Of a stretch of DNA of 64,000 nt, positions 16,831 through 25,460 are shown piece by piece. The stretch comes from Pseudobdellovibrionaceae bacterium (GTDB lineage Bacteria; Bdellovibrionota; Bdellovibrionia; Bdellovibrionales; UBA1609): contig JACKAM010000004.1 of NCBI GenBank assembly GCA_020635075.1, positions 310,001-374,000 of the forward strand, read 5' to 3'. Made by a program: the position numbers and the translations under genes. The first letter of the stretch is position 1. Each line of letters starts with the position of its first letter. The notes under the pieces were generated by a model that saw nothing but the letters and a program-made list of their open reading frames with translations, did no database searches and was not told the origin of the DNA.

Positions 16831-18750
16831 ATGAGACCACTGAGCCCATTGGTCGAAAAATTCCTGGTTCCCGGACGAAAGGGTCAGACCCTTTTAATAG
16901 CCTTGGCCTGTACTATTTTTGTCTGGTATTCGCAGAAGGCCTACTTCGCAGACTCAGAGATCTTTTCTCTCACTATTGCCAGAACCAAGCAGGCTTTGGA
17001 TATTGGTCAGGCCTACAAGCTTTTGTTCTCCCTGGTTTTAAAGGCTACTGTTTGGTTTGACCTCAAGGAGGAGCAGCCCCTCCTGTTTGCCCGCTTTATT
17101 TTTGCCATTATCGGCGTTTTCAATTTATTGTTAGCCGCATCTCTCTACAAATTAGTTTTCCGTCGACCTCACCTGGAAGTAACACCGATCCTTTTTATTC
17201 TCGGTTTCACTGTGTTTTTCGAGCGAGGCTTTCGTATTCGTGCGGACAATCTGTCGGCGACCTGGCATTTGCTCATACTTTGGTATTTCATGCGCTATTG
17301 GTATTACCGGGTTGACTTCAAGAACTCGGGAAGTCTCCATATTGTCGCCCTAACGCTGATGGAAATCCTCATGATTCTAACATCAGTGAAGGCGGGGATG
17401 GTTTTATTAGCTCTTCACGTCTTTTATTTTACATCCATCAAGGGTCTAGGATCCGAGCGATACCAACAAGTCAAGAGGGCTTTGTTTTGGAAGATTCGGA
17501 ATCAGGTGGATTTGGTCCTTCTGGTGATGGTTTTCATTTTCTATTTTGATGCTTCATTTGACCTTCTTGATATTCTGTTTGGCTCAACCACTTACCTGGT
17601 CGAGGCCACCCATGCCAGCGCGGGCATGCCCGACTACTTGTCTCGTGTTTCGTTTTATCACGTGACGAAATTTTTGCAGGAGAACCCTTTTTCAGCACTG
17701 TTAATGTATTTGCCCTTGGTTTTCGTTGTTAGTCGCAGTCTGCGTCGGTTCCTGTCCCGCCAGTCCTGGGCTGATCGGGTCAGTTCCTTTTATCTTTACT
17801 GTTTCGTAGTTACTCTTTTCTTTGTTTTGTTTCCCGAGAAATACCCATTCTTTCTTGCCAGCCTCCTTCCGGTATTAAGTCTGCCGGCGGTCCGCTTCGG
17901 AAGCCTTCTGTTATTCTTGACCACGAGATTTTTGAGGCGATGGCAATGGACTCGCCGTCAGCGGTACGCTCTTGCTCGGATTTTGTTCATTGTTTGTAGT
18001 ATTGGCTCAGTTATCATAGGGGCACAAACCGTTATCAGTCGCAGTAGCAATGCCGGACAGATTCACTTCATCAAAAATATGACCAAGTTCCTTAATCAGT
18101 TTGGCCGGGTCAAGTATTACGATGTCATCGGCACACTGCCGGATCATGACCCACTCATTGCCTTTGCGGGTCCCAATCAGGATGAGGAAAATCGTCAGGC
18201 GTTTTTTCGGGTTATGGCAGAGCTTCCGCCTTTTATTTTTTATACCCGTAAGATCACTTTTCTTGAGCCTCACATCAATTCACTCTTGTCGCGCCGGTAT
18301 CTCAATTTAGGGCAGGGAGTGTTTGCCCGCGGAGTGCGACATATTCCTAATGAAATGGAAAAGCGGGAGTGGATGGGAGAAACCTTTTGGGCGGTTCCCC
18401 TTAACGACATCAATGATTCATTAGGCGAGCTGGAGGTCCCATTTAAGGATATTGAGACCTTTGTTGAACCCAATGAGATTGAACCCCTTGTCGACAAGGT
18501 CCCCATCTATTTCTATATGATTGAGGCCACGGGGGCGGTCTTTCCTCTTCATGAGGTTTGGCTTGAGGATGAGTCTGGGTGGATCACCCTCTATGATGAA
18601 ATTCAGCCTTGGAAGTATGTGCGGGGTAAGTATAAGTACCTACTGATTCCCAAAACTGGTAAAAATATCGGGATTAGTATTTATCCGCCTATTGGGTTCC
18701 AGGCCAAGGACTCCCTGCTATTCCTTTTCGCCTTCGATGTGGAATTTTAG
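16831..18750 (+). CDS. Polytopic membrane protein, possible GT-C glycosyltransferase
   Basis: A 639-residue protein. The first 400 residues contain roughly eight to ten hydrophobic segments; an acidic motif DSE lies in the first loop (residues about 36-39), where GT-C enzymes of the PMT type carry their catalytic acidic residue, and RADNLSATWH follows in a later loop. The last 220 residues are soluble and probably periplasmic. Lipid-linked sugar transfer is therefore plausible. The reading frame follows the DUF5989 gene by 14 bp and belongs to the same operon. I cannot assign a named family; a non-enzymatic membrane protein is the alternative. Confidence 0.6.
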   Translation: MRPLSPLVEKFLVPGRKGQTLLIALACTIFVWYSQKAYFADSEIFSLTIARTKQALDIGQAYKLLFSLVLKATVWFDLKEEQPLLFARFIFAIIGVFNLLLAASLYKLVFRRPHLEVTPILFILGFTVFFERGFRIRADNLSATWHLLILWYFMRYWYYRVDFKNSGSLHIVALTLMEILMILTSVKAGMVLLALHVFYFTSIKGLGSERYQQVKRALFWKIRNQVDLVLLVMVFIFYFDASFDLLDILFGSTTYLVEATHASAGMPDYLSRVSFYHVTKFLQENPFSALLMYLPLVFVVSRSLRRFLSRQSWADRVSSFYLYCFVVTLFFVLFPEKYPFFLASLLPVLSLPAVRFGSLLLFLTTRFLRRWQWTRRQRYALARILFIVCSIGSVIIGAQTVISRSSNAGQIHFIKNMTKFLNQFGRVKYYDVIGTLPDHDPLIAFAGPNQDEENRQAFFRVMAELPPFIFYTRKITFLEPHINSLLSRRYLNLGQGVFARGVRHIPNEMEKREWMGETFWAVPLNDINDSLGELEVPFKDIETFVEPNEIEPLVDKVPIYFYMIEATGAVFPLHEVWLEDESGWITLYDEIQPWKYVRGKYKYLLIPKTGKNIGISIYPPIGFQAKDSLLFLFAFDVEF

Positions 18751-18855
18751 TGCCTGTTGAAAGGCCGGGTTCTCTCTCCAGCCTTGATTCCTGTACTCCT
18801 TTGGGAGAAAGTTAAAGATCGGCCCTCTCGGGGACTGGATTAATAGGGGGATATT

Positions 18856-19785
18856 CTGGATCTCAGTATTGTCATACCGACTGTTGGACGCCTTGCGCCT
18901 TTGCGGGCCTGCCTGCGCTCACTCTTGAATCAGCATCGCCCTACCTATGCCTACCAGATTTTAGTCGTCTGTAATCCAGGGAGTGAGTCTGTTCGTGCGA
19001 TGACGCTTGAGTTTCGCGCCATGGGATTACCCGTCCAATACTATTTCAGTGAAGGCCGCGGTGCCAATAGAGCTCGAAACAAGGGGGCCAAGATCGCAGA
19101 AGGCCGTTATCTTCTCTTCTTGGACGATGACACAGAGCTGCCGGATTGGGATTTTCTCAAGCGCATTAGGGATCGCGTTGTCGGTCATCGTACAGAAGTG
19201 GCACTTGGTGGCTTCTACTTGAGTCCTCAAGGGAGTAGTCTTCCTGCCCGTGTCTACAATTGCGCCGCAAATCTATGGATGATGAAGGCTTCGAAAAGCC
19301 CTCACCGTCGACCTGTGATGGTTGGCGGCTGCACTCTCATTGATCGGCAGATTTTTTGGGGAGTCGGAGGATTCGAGGAGAGCCAGGAAGGGGCGGCTGA
19401 GGAGCTCGCCCTGAGCCAGCGCATTCAAGCCCGGGGCCACAAAGTTGTTCTGAGTCCGCAGATTTCGGTTCATCACTATTTTCAAGGCGGTTGGACGCGG
19501 CTCTATGGCAACGCTTTTAGACACGGCCAGGCAAAGCCTGCCAACCAGAATCAGCGGCTGGATTCCATCTCGTCGCGTCAGGTTCTTTCCCTTTTGAGGC
19601 GCGGTAGGGCCATTGACCGACGCTTAGGCGAGAGTGCTCTCGCTCGGCTCTTGATTCCCAGCCTTGCTGCCTATTATTTTGTGGTATTGACAGGCTCCAC
19701 TGTTGGAAAATGGTTGGGGCGAAGGTCAAATGCTCAAGATGGTTACTTGGAAGCAGTCGGCTCCCAGTCCCATCCCGACCTTTAG
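18856..19785 (+). CDS. GT2-family glycosyltransferase (CTG start)
   Basis: A GT-A fold enzyme of about 309 residues. The N terminus LDLSIVIPTVGR is needed for the nucleotide-binding fold but has no ATG, GTG or TTG before it: an in-frame TAG at 18844 limits the frame, and the CTG at 18856, five bases after AGGGGG, is the best start. A downstream TTG at 18901 would remove strand 1 of the fold. Other motifs are GANRARNKGAK, LLFLDDDTELP (the DxD metal site, near residue 90) and GGFEESQEGAAEELALS (acidic ED-type motif). C-terminal hydrophobic stretch near residues 272-290. Acceptor unknown. Confidence 0.87.
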   Translation: MDLSIVIPTVGRLAPLRACLRSLLNQHRPTYAYQILVVCNPGSESVRAMTLEFRAMGLPVQYYFSEGRGANRARNKGAKIAEGRYLLFLDDDTELPDWDFLKRIRDRVVGHRTEVALGGFYLSPQGSSLPARVYNCAANLWMMKASKSPHRRPVMVGGCTLIDRQIFWGVGGFEESQEGAAEELALSQRIQARGHKVVLSPQISVHHYFQGGWTRLYGNAFRHGQAKPANQNQRLDSISSRQVLSLLRRGRAIDRRLGESALARLLIPSLAAYYFVVLTGSTVGKWLGRRSNAQDGYLEAVGSQSHPDL

Positions 19786-19807
19786 GCCCAAGGAGTTTGA
19801 GAATATT

Positions 19808-20524
19808 ATGGTTAAAAATCTAATTAGGAAGTTTCCTCTTGCTCGTCGGGCCTATCGCCAGACGGCAGATGTTGCCAAGCCTGATATCTCGATCGCTCAT
19901 CCCAAGATGATCCGCATCGAAGCATCCTCCTACTGCCAGTTAAAATGTCCTGCTTGTCCCACAGCCCAGGGTGATATCCATAAGAGCATCGTAGGTTCAA
20001 AGTTCCTCAAATTTGAAGATTTCAAAAGAATTGTGGATGCCGCTGATTGGATTATGGAGATTGAATTGAGCAATTGGGGAGAGATCTTTTTAAATCCGGA
20101 GATCGTCAAAATTTTCAATTATGCTTACAAAAAGGGAATAGACCTTGTTGCCTATAACGGAGTTAATTTTAATACCGTCAAAGATGAGGCACTCGAGGGC
20201 CTGGTTAAATATAAAGTCAAAGCTCTTACCTGTTCCATCGACGGTGCCTCTCAGGAAACCTACGTTCAATATCGTCGGCGTGGCAACTTTGACCAGGTGA
20301 TAGCCAACATCCGTCGTCTCAATGAGTTTAAGAAGGCTTATAATTCTGAATATCCACGCCTCACTTGGCAGTTCGTTCTATTTCAACATAACAAGCACGA
20401 ACTCGAAGCGGCACGGGCTATGGCCAAGGAACTCGGCATGGAGTTTTATACCAAGGTGTCTTGGGATGATAATCTGGCCGCCAAGAACGAAGACGGTGAA
20501 GTCATTCAGGAGGTGAGCCCGTGA
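19808..20524 (+). CDS. Radical SAM core protein lacking its SPASM domain
   Basis: A 238-residue protein from the ATG at 19808. The motif CQLKCPAC lies at 43-50 and the SAM-binding segment reads NWGEIFLNPE. CSIDGASQETYVQYRRRG is typical of SPASM-type radical SAM enzymes. The frame stops right after the TIM-barrel part; the auxiliary domain is encoded by the next gene, which overlaps by 4 bp (GTGA). The frame is open upstream to 19703, overlapping the GT2 gene, but the product from 19808 has the normal N terminus. A split enzyme that works as two chains is the simplest reading. Confidence 0.85.
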   Translation: MVKNLIRKFPLARRAYRQTADVAKPDISIAHPKMIRIEASSYCQLKCPACPTAQGDIHKSIVGSKFLKFEDFKRIVDAADWIMEIELSNWGEIFLNPEIVKIFNYAYKKGIDLVAYNGVNFNTVKDEALEGLVKYKVKALTCSIDGASQETYVQYRRRGNFDQVIANIRRLNEFKKAYNSEYPRLTWQFVLFQHNKHELEAARAMAKELGMEFYTKVSWDDNLAAKNEDGEVIQEVSP

Positions 20525-20916
20525 GTGAAGAACTGAAGAGTCACCAAGAAGCCAGTCAACCTCAAGCGGAACGCCCTAAAGAGAAGTCGGTCAAAGACAC
20601 CATCTCTGAGCTGGAAGAGAACAAGAATCAATATTACAAAGGTATTTGTTACCAGCTCTGGACCCAGCCCCAAATTCACGCTGACGGCAAAATCCTCGGC
20701 TGTTGCTCCAACTTTTGGGGAGATTTCGGCAGCGTATTTGATTTTCCGACTCTTTTAGAGGCTATCAATAACGATAAGATACGTTATGCACGCAAGATGT
20801 TGGCCGGCATTGAGCCTGAAAAAGAAGGAATCCCTTGTACTGATTGTCATCACTGGAAGGTGATAAGAGACATGAAGAATTGGGTGACTCAGGACGAGAT
20901 CAACTCCTCCTACTAG
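20521..20916 (+). CDS. Free-standing SPASM domain protein, partner of the preceding radical SAM core
   Basis: A 131-residue protein. Residues 1-37 are polar and helical; residues 40-112 match a SPASM auxiliary-cluster domain: GICYQLW, ADGKILGCCSNFWGDFGSV, and PCTDCHHW, giving Cys at 43, 61, 62, 106 and 109. The GTG start overlaps the stop of the radical SAM gene and has AGGAGG eight bases upstream, so it is translated in its own right rather than being frameshift debris. The gene ends directly at palindrome P3. The likely role is to hold one or two accessory Fe-S clusters for the core enzyme. Confidence 0.8.
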   Translation: MSEELKSHQEASQPQAERPKEKSVKDTISELEENKNQYYKGICYQLWTQPQIHADGKILGCCSNFWGDFGSVFDFPTLLEAINNDKIRYARKMLAGIEPEKEGIPCTDCHHWKVIRDMKNWVTQDEINSSY

Positions 20917-21147
20917 AGGATCGCTGAAAACAGCTCATCTGCGGCGTTAATCGCCTTCCCGCTCACTCCATCTAGCATTGCGGGTCTTCGACCCGGCCAG
21001 TTGAGCCTACTCCCTCCGGTCGCTCAACTGACTGCCTATCCTCCAATTGGTCTCACGCGCCTCGTATTTCGGCCCTTTTGACGAATTTATCTACTTGCCT
21101 TGCATCAATCTGATGCCCGAGGCACCTGAACTGTTTTGAGCGATCCT
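20917..21147. repeat. Large imperfect palindrome P3 (P3/P4 family)
   Basis: Arms AGGATCGCTGAAAACAG (20917-20933) and CTGTTTTGAGCGATCCT (21131-21147) pair with one mismatch. Inside are TCATCTGCGGCGTTA (20935) and GCCTTGCATC (21097), both shared with P4, and a 25-bp hairpin module at 21002-21026 shared with P2. It begins at the base after the SPASM gene stop codon. There is no gene in this gap. Confidence 0.85.
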
Positions 21148-21202
21148 CATATCTAATCTTTCTCAAAGTGAATACAGGGATGAGATAGGTGCTTTTGCGG
21201 AT

Positions 21203-21353
21203 CTGTTTTTGGAGTCACAGTCCCTTTGAGACGCGTCGAGTGCGCGCGACGGAGCGTATTGGACTGCGGGATCACATTAAGTGATCGTGCTGTCCGAAGA
21301 CGATCCGCGGCCGCAAGCGGGTGTCGAAAAGGGAACTTTGACTCCAAAAACAG
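21203..21353. repeat. Large imperfect palindrome P5
   Basis: CTGTTTTTGGAGT (21203-21215) pairs with ACTCCAAAAACAG (21341-21353); the pairing continues inward imperfectly (CCCTTT / AAAGGG-like). The centre is GATCAC-ATTAA-GTGATC (21270-21286). GTCCGAAGACG at 21292-21302 followed by CGGCCG is also found in P1, so P5 is a relative. It lies just past the 3' end of the minus-strand gene at 21379 and may stop its transcription. Confidence 0.8.
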
Positions 21354-21378
21354 ACAGGAAAAAGTACTTCGAAGGGAA

Positions 21379-23580
21379 CTAGTGAGCCTTGCTTTCTTCC
21401 ATTGGTTGGCGCAGAATCCGCTTGCGGTATTGGTAAGAGATCATATGGAAGGGCTTACGGATAGGCCAGGTGAGCTTGAATAACAACCAACCAACTGGCA
21501 ACAAAACCTTGCCGTAAAGGGGGCGGATCGCCTTGTGATATATGTTGGCGATAACCTTCCAGTAAAAAGGCAAGAGGAGCTTTCCGTAAATCATACCGGC
21601 AATAAATCGGAATGGTCTCGTCACCTGCCAATAGATCGGCACAATGGCTTTCCAGTAAAAGGGCATCAAAACTCGCCAGCGGAGATTGCCAATGACCCGC
21701 CAACGAAAAAGATTGGTTAGGCCATAGACTCGCCAATAGGTCCAATTGGCGATGGCCTTAATCCTCCAGTAAATCCAGCAGGCCGTGGGCCAAATGGCCC
21801 GCCAATAAATGAGCTGCAGGGTTCTGCGGGTCAGTCCACCTGTCAGTCGCACGGTCGCCTTGGGGGCTGGGTGAAACAGGAACCACATCAGGCGCCAGCG
21901 GAACTGATGATACAACTGGGTCAGCCAAAACAAGGTGGCCTTGGTATTGATCGCAGGCATATCGATCTTCATATTTTCACTGGGAGCCAGCATTCCGCGA
22001 AAATCCTGAAAGGCCGAATCATCCAAGCTGTGATGAAAAAAGATTCGACAGGTTTTGGAGAGAATCATCTGTCGACGAGCCGGTGAGCGATTGTACTCCG
22101 ACTGGCTCGGCGGCGGATGCAGGTGGTAAATCTCCACGTCATTGAGCAAAAATCGGCAGCCATCTTTGGCCAACCGGTAGCCCAAGTCCACATCTTCAAA
22201 TCCATAATACAAAAATGTTTTGCGAAACCATCCCAGACGTTTAAAGTCAGCTGCTTTTACCGCCAGGGAGTGGGTACATACGTACTTCCAATGATTGTGG
22301 AGCTTGTTCCAGTCATCCGTGGCCTGAAATTGGGCCCAATAGGGGTCCTCTGGATAAGTGTCGATCTCCGGGTCAACCAACTGGTAACTCGTGAGCTCGT
22401 TGCTGACGTCTTCATTGAGAAACAGCCTCTTCCCCTGAATGACGTCATAGTCCGTCATCTTTTCAATCAAATCTGACAGGTAATGGGGGGGGAGAAGCAT
22501 ATCCGAATCCAAAAACAGGTAGACCTTACCCTTGGCATTCTTGACTCCCGCATTGCGGGCAATTCCAGCACGAAACTGGCTGTCTCCCCTCTTGCGTGGG
22601 GTGAGCCTTGAAAAGAACAGATATTTAAAATTTCTCACACCCTGAAAAGGGGCAATGAATTTTAAAAGCTCCTCTTGGGTGCCATCGTCACTGCCATCGT
22701 CAACGACAATGACCTCATATTTGTTGGCATCCAGATTTTGTTTAAAAATATGCCTCAACACATTTTTCAGATAGTCCCGGCAGTTGTAGGCTGGAATGAT
22801 GACCGAGACTTGCACATCCGAAGTGTCTTCGGTTGCGGACTCAATCAAGGGTGAAAGGCTTGGCTCCAGTTCACGATCATTAGGGATGTGAGGCTCAAAC
22901 ACGTCCACGCCTTTTGGTCCCTTGATTCGCAAAGACTTTCCAGCCTTTCTCACCAGCTGAGCGGTTTTTCTTAAAGTCTGATTAATCTCCGGAGTGATAA
23001 ACATTCTTTTGGTTTCAATGGGGTCCAAAGGAAAATAAAAATGCAGGTCGTTCAATACCGCATGAGGAAGTGAGGCCACGTATTTTGGAATCTTTCTCGG
23101 GTGGGTACCTACAATCGTGTAATAGGCGTAGTCAGCCTGATCCTTCATAAGCTGAAACAGCTTATCCTCTTCATCGCCGGGAAAACCAAGCAGCACATTG
23201 AAGAAGACCCGTTCCTGAGCCAAACGAATGAGTTTGTCGTGAAAACTTGGGCTCCAACTTTTCGCAGAGACCTGAAGCACAACTTCTAACCCCAGATCGT
23301 GGCATTGCTTAACTATCTGATGAGACTTGGGATGATTCAGAAAATAGCAGGGGAAGACCACCGCCTGATACTGGCCGTCTTTGGCCCTTTTGAGGCTGGC
23401 GGTAATCTCTTCTCCTGATTTGTCTTCGCTCCGTCCACCGGTTTCGCCACAATATCCGCAAATACAAACTTCATCTTGGGCGAAAGGAAGAAAGTAAAAC
23501 CGGCAAAACTCGGCCTCAATCTCCCTTCCCTGGAAATGGCTGCCAATCCCCAAATTTCGGTCGCGAACTTCTAACTGCAT
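21379..23580 (-). CDS. Radical-SAM-like domain fused to GT2 glycosyltransferase with C-terminal YW repeats
   Basis: A 733-residue, three-part protein. Residues 1-240 resemble a degenerate radical SAM barrel: a CxCxxC cluster (C39, C41, C44; VCICGYCGETGG) replaces CxxxCxxC, followed by barrel-like strands (YQAVVFPCYF, LEVVLQVS). Residues 256-500 form a GT2 domain: VSVIIPAYN, VVDDGSDDG, LFLDSDML (DxD at 358-360) and GFEDVDLGYR. Residues 590-700 contain about eleven units based on Y-W/G/H-K/R followed by small and hydrophobic residues, strongly basic and aromatic, perhaps a membrane-surface domain. It is 25 bp downstream of another GT2 gene. The C-terminal repeat has no family I recognise. Confidence 0.75.
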   Translation of the reverse strand: MQLEVRDRNLGIGSHFQGREIEAEFCRFYFLPFAQDEVCICGYCGETGGRSEDKSGEEITASLKRAKDGQYQAVVFPCYFLNHPKSHQIVKQCHDLGLEVVLQVSAKSWSPSFHDKLIRLAQERVFFNVLLGFPGDEEDKLFQLMKDQADYAYYTIVGTHPRKIPKYVASLPHAVLNDLHFYFPLDPIETKRMFITPEINQTLRKTAQLVRKAGKSLRIKGPKGVDVFEPHIPNDRELEPSLSPLIESATEDTSDVQVSVIIPAYNCRDYLKNVLRHIFKQNLDANKYEVIVVDDGSDDGTQEELLKFIAPFQGVRNFKYLFFSRLTPRKRGDSQFRAGIARNAGVKNAKGKVYLFLDSDMLLPPHYLSDLIEKMTDYDVIQGKRLFLNEDVSNELTSYQLVDPEIDTYPEDPYWAQFQATDDWNKLHNHWKYVCTHSLAVKAADFKRLGWFRKTFLYYGFEDVDLGYRLAKDGCRFLLNDVEIYHLHPPPSQSEYNRSPARRQMILSKTCRIFFHHSLDDSAFQDFRGMLAPSENMKIDMPAINTKATLFWLTQLYHQFRWRLMWFLFHPAPKATVRLTGGLTRRTLQLIYWRAIWPTACWIYWRIKAIANWTYWRVYGLTNLFRWRVIGNLRWRVLMPFYWKAIVPIYWQVTRPFRFIAGMIYGKLLLPFYWKVIANIYHKAIRPLYGKVLLPVGWLLFKLTWPIRKPFHMISYQYRKRILRQPMEESKAH

Positions 23581-23605
23581 CCTGCGTTTTCTTAAGTTTT
23601 AAGCC

Positions 23606-24547
23606 TCAATGGTGCGGCCGCAAACGGAGCCACTCTTTGTATCTATTAAGGGTAAAATCCTTTTTCAATATAAAAATAAACAGTGCAGAAACCTCGTGGG
23701 GTTTCGGTTTCCGATTTTGGTTCTTTGCCGCCCACTCCTTTCCCATTTGAAAAGAGTGATCATAAAAAACTAGCAGGAGTTCTGTGAGTTTGGAAGGATA
23801 AGGACAGGCATCAAAAATGGAAGATGGTGTCATTTCCAGGGACACACCGGCCTGTGATCTTCTTTCGGCTCCAAAACCCTGCCAAAAGGCCTTGGCAAAA
23901 AATCCCTTTAGACGCAGGTTGAGGCGATGTTCGACAGTTAGGTTTGGATCAAATTTTAGGCGATGACCTGACTTCACCAGACGAATGTTGAGTTCGGTTT
24001 CTGCCCCACCAAACTGAATATCGGGGTTAAAGCGAATTCCACTGTCAAAAACGGAGCGGCGGAAAGCCATGTTGCCCCCCACCAGATTGGTGGTAAACCC
24101 ACTGCGTCTCACCGAGTTGTCCAACCATTGGCGGCAGATAGAATTGTAGACCTGCTCCATATTGTTGGATTCCTCCGGAATTGTGTAGGGGCCGCCAACC
24201 GCTGAGACCTCCGGCCACCGTTTGAGTTGGGCCACACAGCGACGCAGGTGATCCTTCTGATCCAAATAGCAATCATCATCAAGAAACACGATAAAATCGC
24301 CCTCGGACTTTTTGAGGCCAAAGTTTCTGGCATGATTGACCCCAAGCCGCCCCACTTCCCAGAAATGCCAGTTCGAATAATCAGACAGCTTGCTCTTTAA
24401 TTTCCTCCCCAGGCTGTAATCAGGAAGATTGCTGACGATATGAACTTCGAATTCATCAAGAGGAAGGTCCTGAAGATAAATAGAAGTGACCAGGTCGAGT
24501 ATGTTCTGGTGCCGCTTATGAGTAGGAATGACAACTGAAACCAACAT
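23606..24547 (-). CDS. GT2-family glycosyltransferase
   Basis: A 313-residue enzyme with the GT-A hallmarks: LVSVVIPTHKRH at the N terminus, GVNHARNFGLKKSEGDFIVFLDDDCY (DxD motif near residues 92-94), GGPYTIPEES, VGGNMAFRRSVF and the acidic FGGAETELNIRL. It transfers a sugar from a nucleotide donor; donor and acceptor unknown. It is transcribed just ahead of the rSAM-like/GT2 fusion gene. The C-terminal region is basic and lacks a clear membrane segment. Confidence 0.88.
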   Translation of the reverse strand: MLVSVVIPTHKRHQNILDLVTSIYLQDLPLDEFEVHIVSNLPDYSLGRKLKSKLSDYSNWHFWEVGRLGVNHARNFGLKKSEGDFIVFLDDDCYLDQKDHLRRCVAQLKRWPEVSAVGGPYTIPEESNNMEQVYNSICRQWLDNSVRRSGFTTNLVGGNMAFRRSVFDSGIRFNPDIQFGGAETELNIRLVKSGHRLKFDPNLTVEHRLNLRLKGFFAKAFWQGFGAERRSQAGVSLEMTPSSIFDACPYPSKLTELLLVFYDHSFQMGKEWAAKNQNRKPKPHEVSALFIFILKKDFTLNRYKEWLRLRPHH

Positions 24548-24594
24548 AGAAAATTTCTATCAAGTCCTCTGCCTATGGTGCAACAATCCTCTTC

Positions 24595-25386
24595 TTAAGT
24601 AAGGCCTTGATTGACACTGATCGTCTGTCCGGTCAGTGATTGGCTCAGGGGAGACAGCAAATAGGCCACCATATTGGCCACATCGGTAATTGAAGTCGTG
24701 CGTAGGTGTTTGATATTGTGGCGCAATTTCTCCTCAGTGGCTGACTGGGAGGCACTTCCTGGGTGTCTGGACAAATAATAGTCCTCGCTAAACCCTGTCG
24801 TCACACAGTTAACAGTAATATTTTGGTCCATCACTTCACGAGCAAGAGAGAGGCAAAAGGCTTGGAGCCCGGTTCGGCAGGCGGCTCCAACAGCTTCCTC
24901 GGGAAAGCCAAGTCGGAGTGCGTCTTGGAGAATAAAGATCAATCGCCCTTTTTTTCGCCCCTCTAAGAACTTCAAGGTCGCGTGGGCCATGATCAAGGTT
25001 GGACGCAGGCACGTGTCGATGACTTCGTCCAGAGCACTGAGGGCATGAGGGTCATTCAAAGGTTTGCCCGGTGGACTGGCATGAAGATCCACATAACCCT
25101 CGATAGTCCCAAATAGCTCAGCCACACGAGATACAGTTTCATGAGCCTGCTTGGGATCACAAAGATTGGCCGCCATCGCGGCTGCCCGGCCATATTCCGG
25201 ATGGACTTCCCGGGCATCGCTCAAATTTTCCGCAAATCGGCGGGCATGGTCCACATCCTGAGCAATCATCACCACGTCAGCCCCAGCCTCGGTCAGGGTT
25301 GTCGCCAGAGACCGGGTTAAACCCGAAAACGGGCCGCCAATGATAATGGTCTTTTCCGTAAGGCGAATGCCAATTTGGGCTTTCAT
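24595..25386 (-). CDS. Degenerate short-chain dehydrogenase/reductase
   Basis: A 263-residue SDR-fold protein. The nucleotide-binding loop reads IIIGGPFSGLTRSLA, not the classical TGxxxGIG, although many enoyl-ACP reductase-like SDRs carry such altered loops. The expected catalytic YxxxK is missing: the aligned segment reads EEAVGAACRTGLQAF, with Val in place of Tyr and Arg in place of Lys. The C-terminal part (NITVNCVTTGFSED, SLTGQTISVNQGL) is normal for SDRs. It may bind a dinucleotide or another ligand without redox chemistry. It is divergent from purD with a short shared regulatory region. An enzyme with a different catalytic residue remains possible. Confidence 0.8.
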   Translation of the reverse strand: MKAQIGIRLTEKTIIIGGPFSGLTRSLATTLTEAGADVVMIAQDVDHARRFAENLSDAREVHPEYGRAAAMAANLCDPKQAHETVSRVAELFGTIEGYVDLHASPPGKPLNDPHALSALDEVIDTCLRPTLIMAHATLKFLEGRKKGRLIFILQDALRLGFPEEAVGAACRTGLQAFCLSLAREVMDQNITVNCVTTGFSEDYYLSRHPGSASQSATEEKLRHNIKHLRTTSITDVANMVAYLLSPLSQSLTGQTISVNQGLT

Positions 25387-25460
25387 GCTGACTGTCTCCG
25401 TGAGTCTGGTGAGGTGAATGTGAGTGTCATGAGAATAGAAACATTATCTAAGACGGTCAA

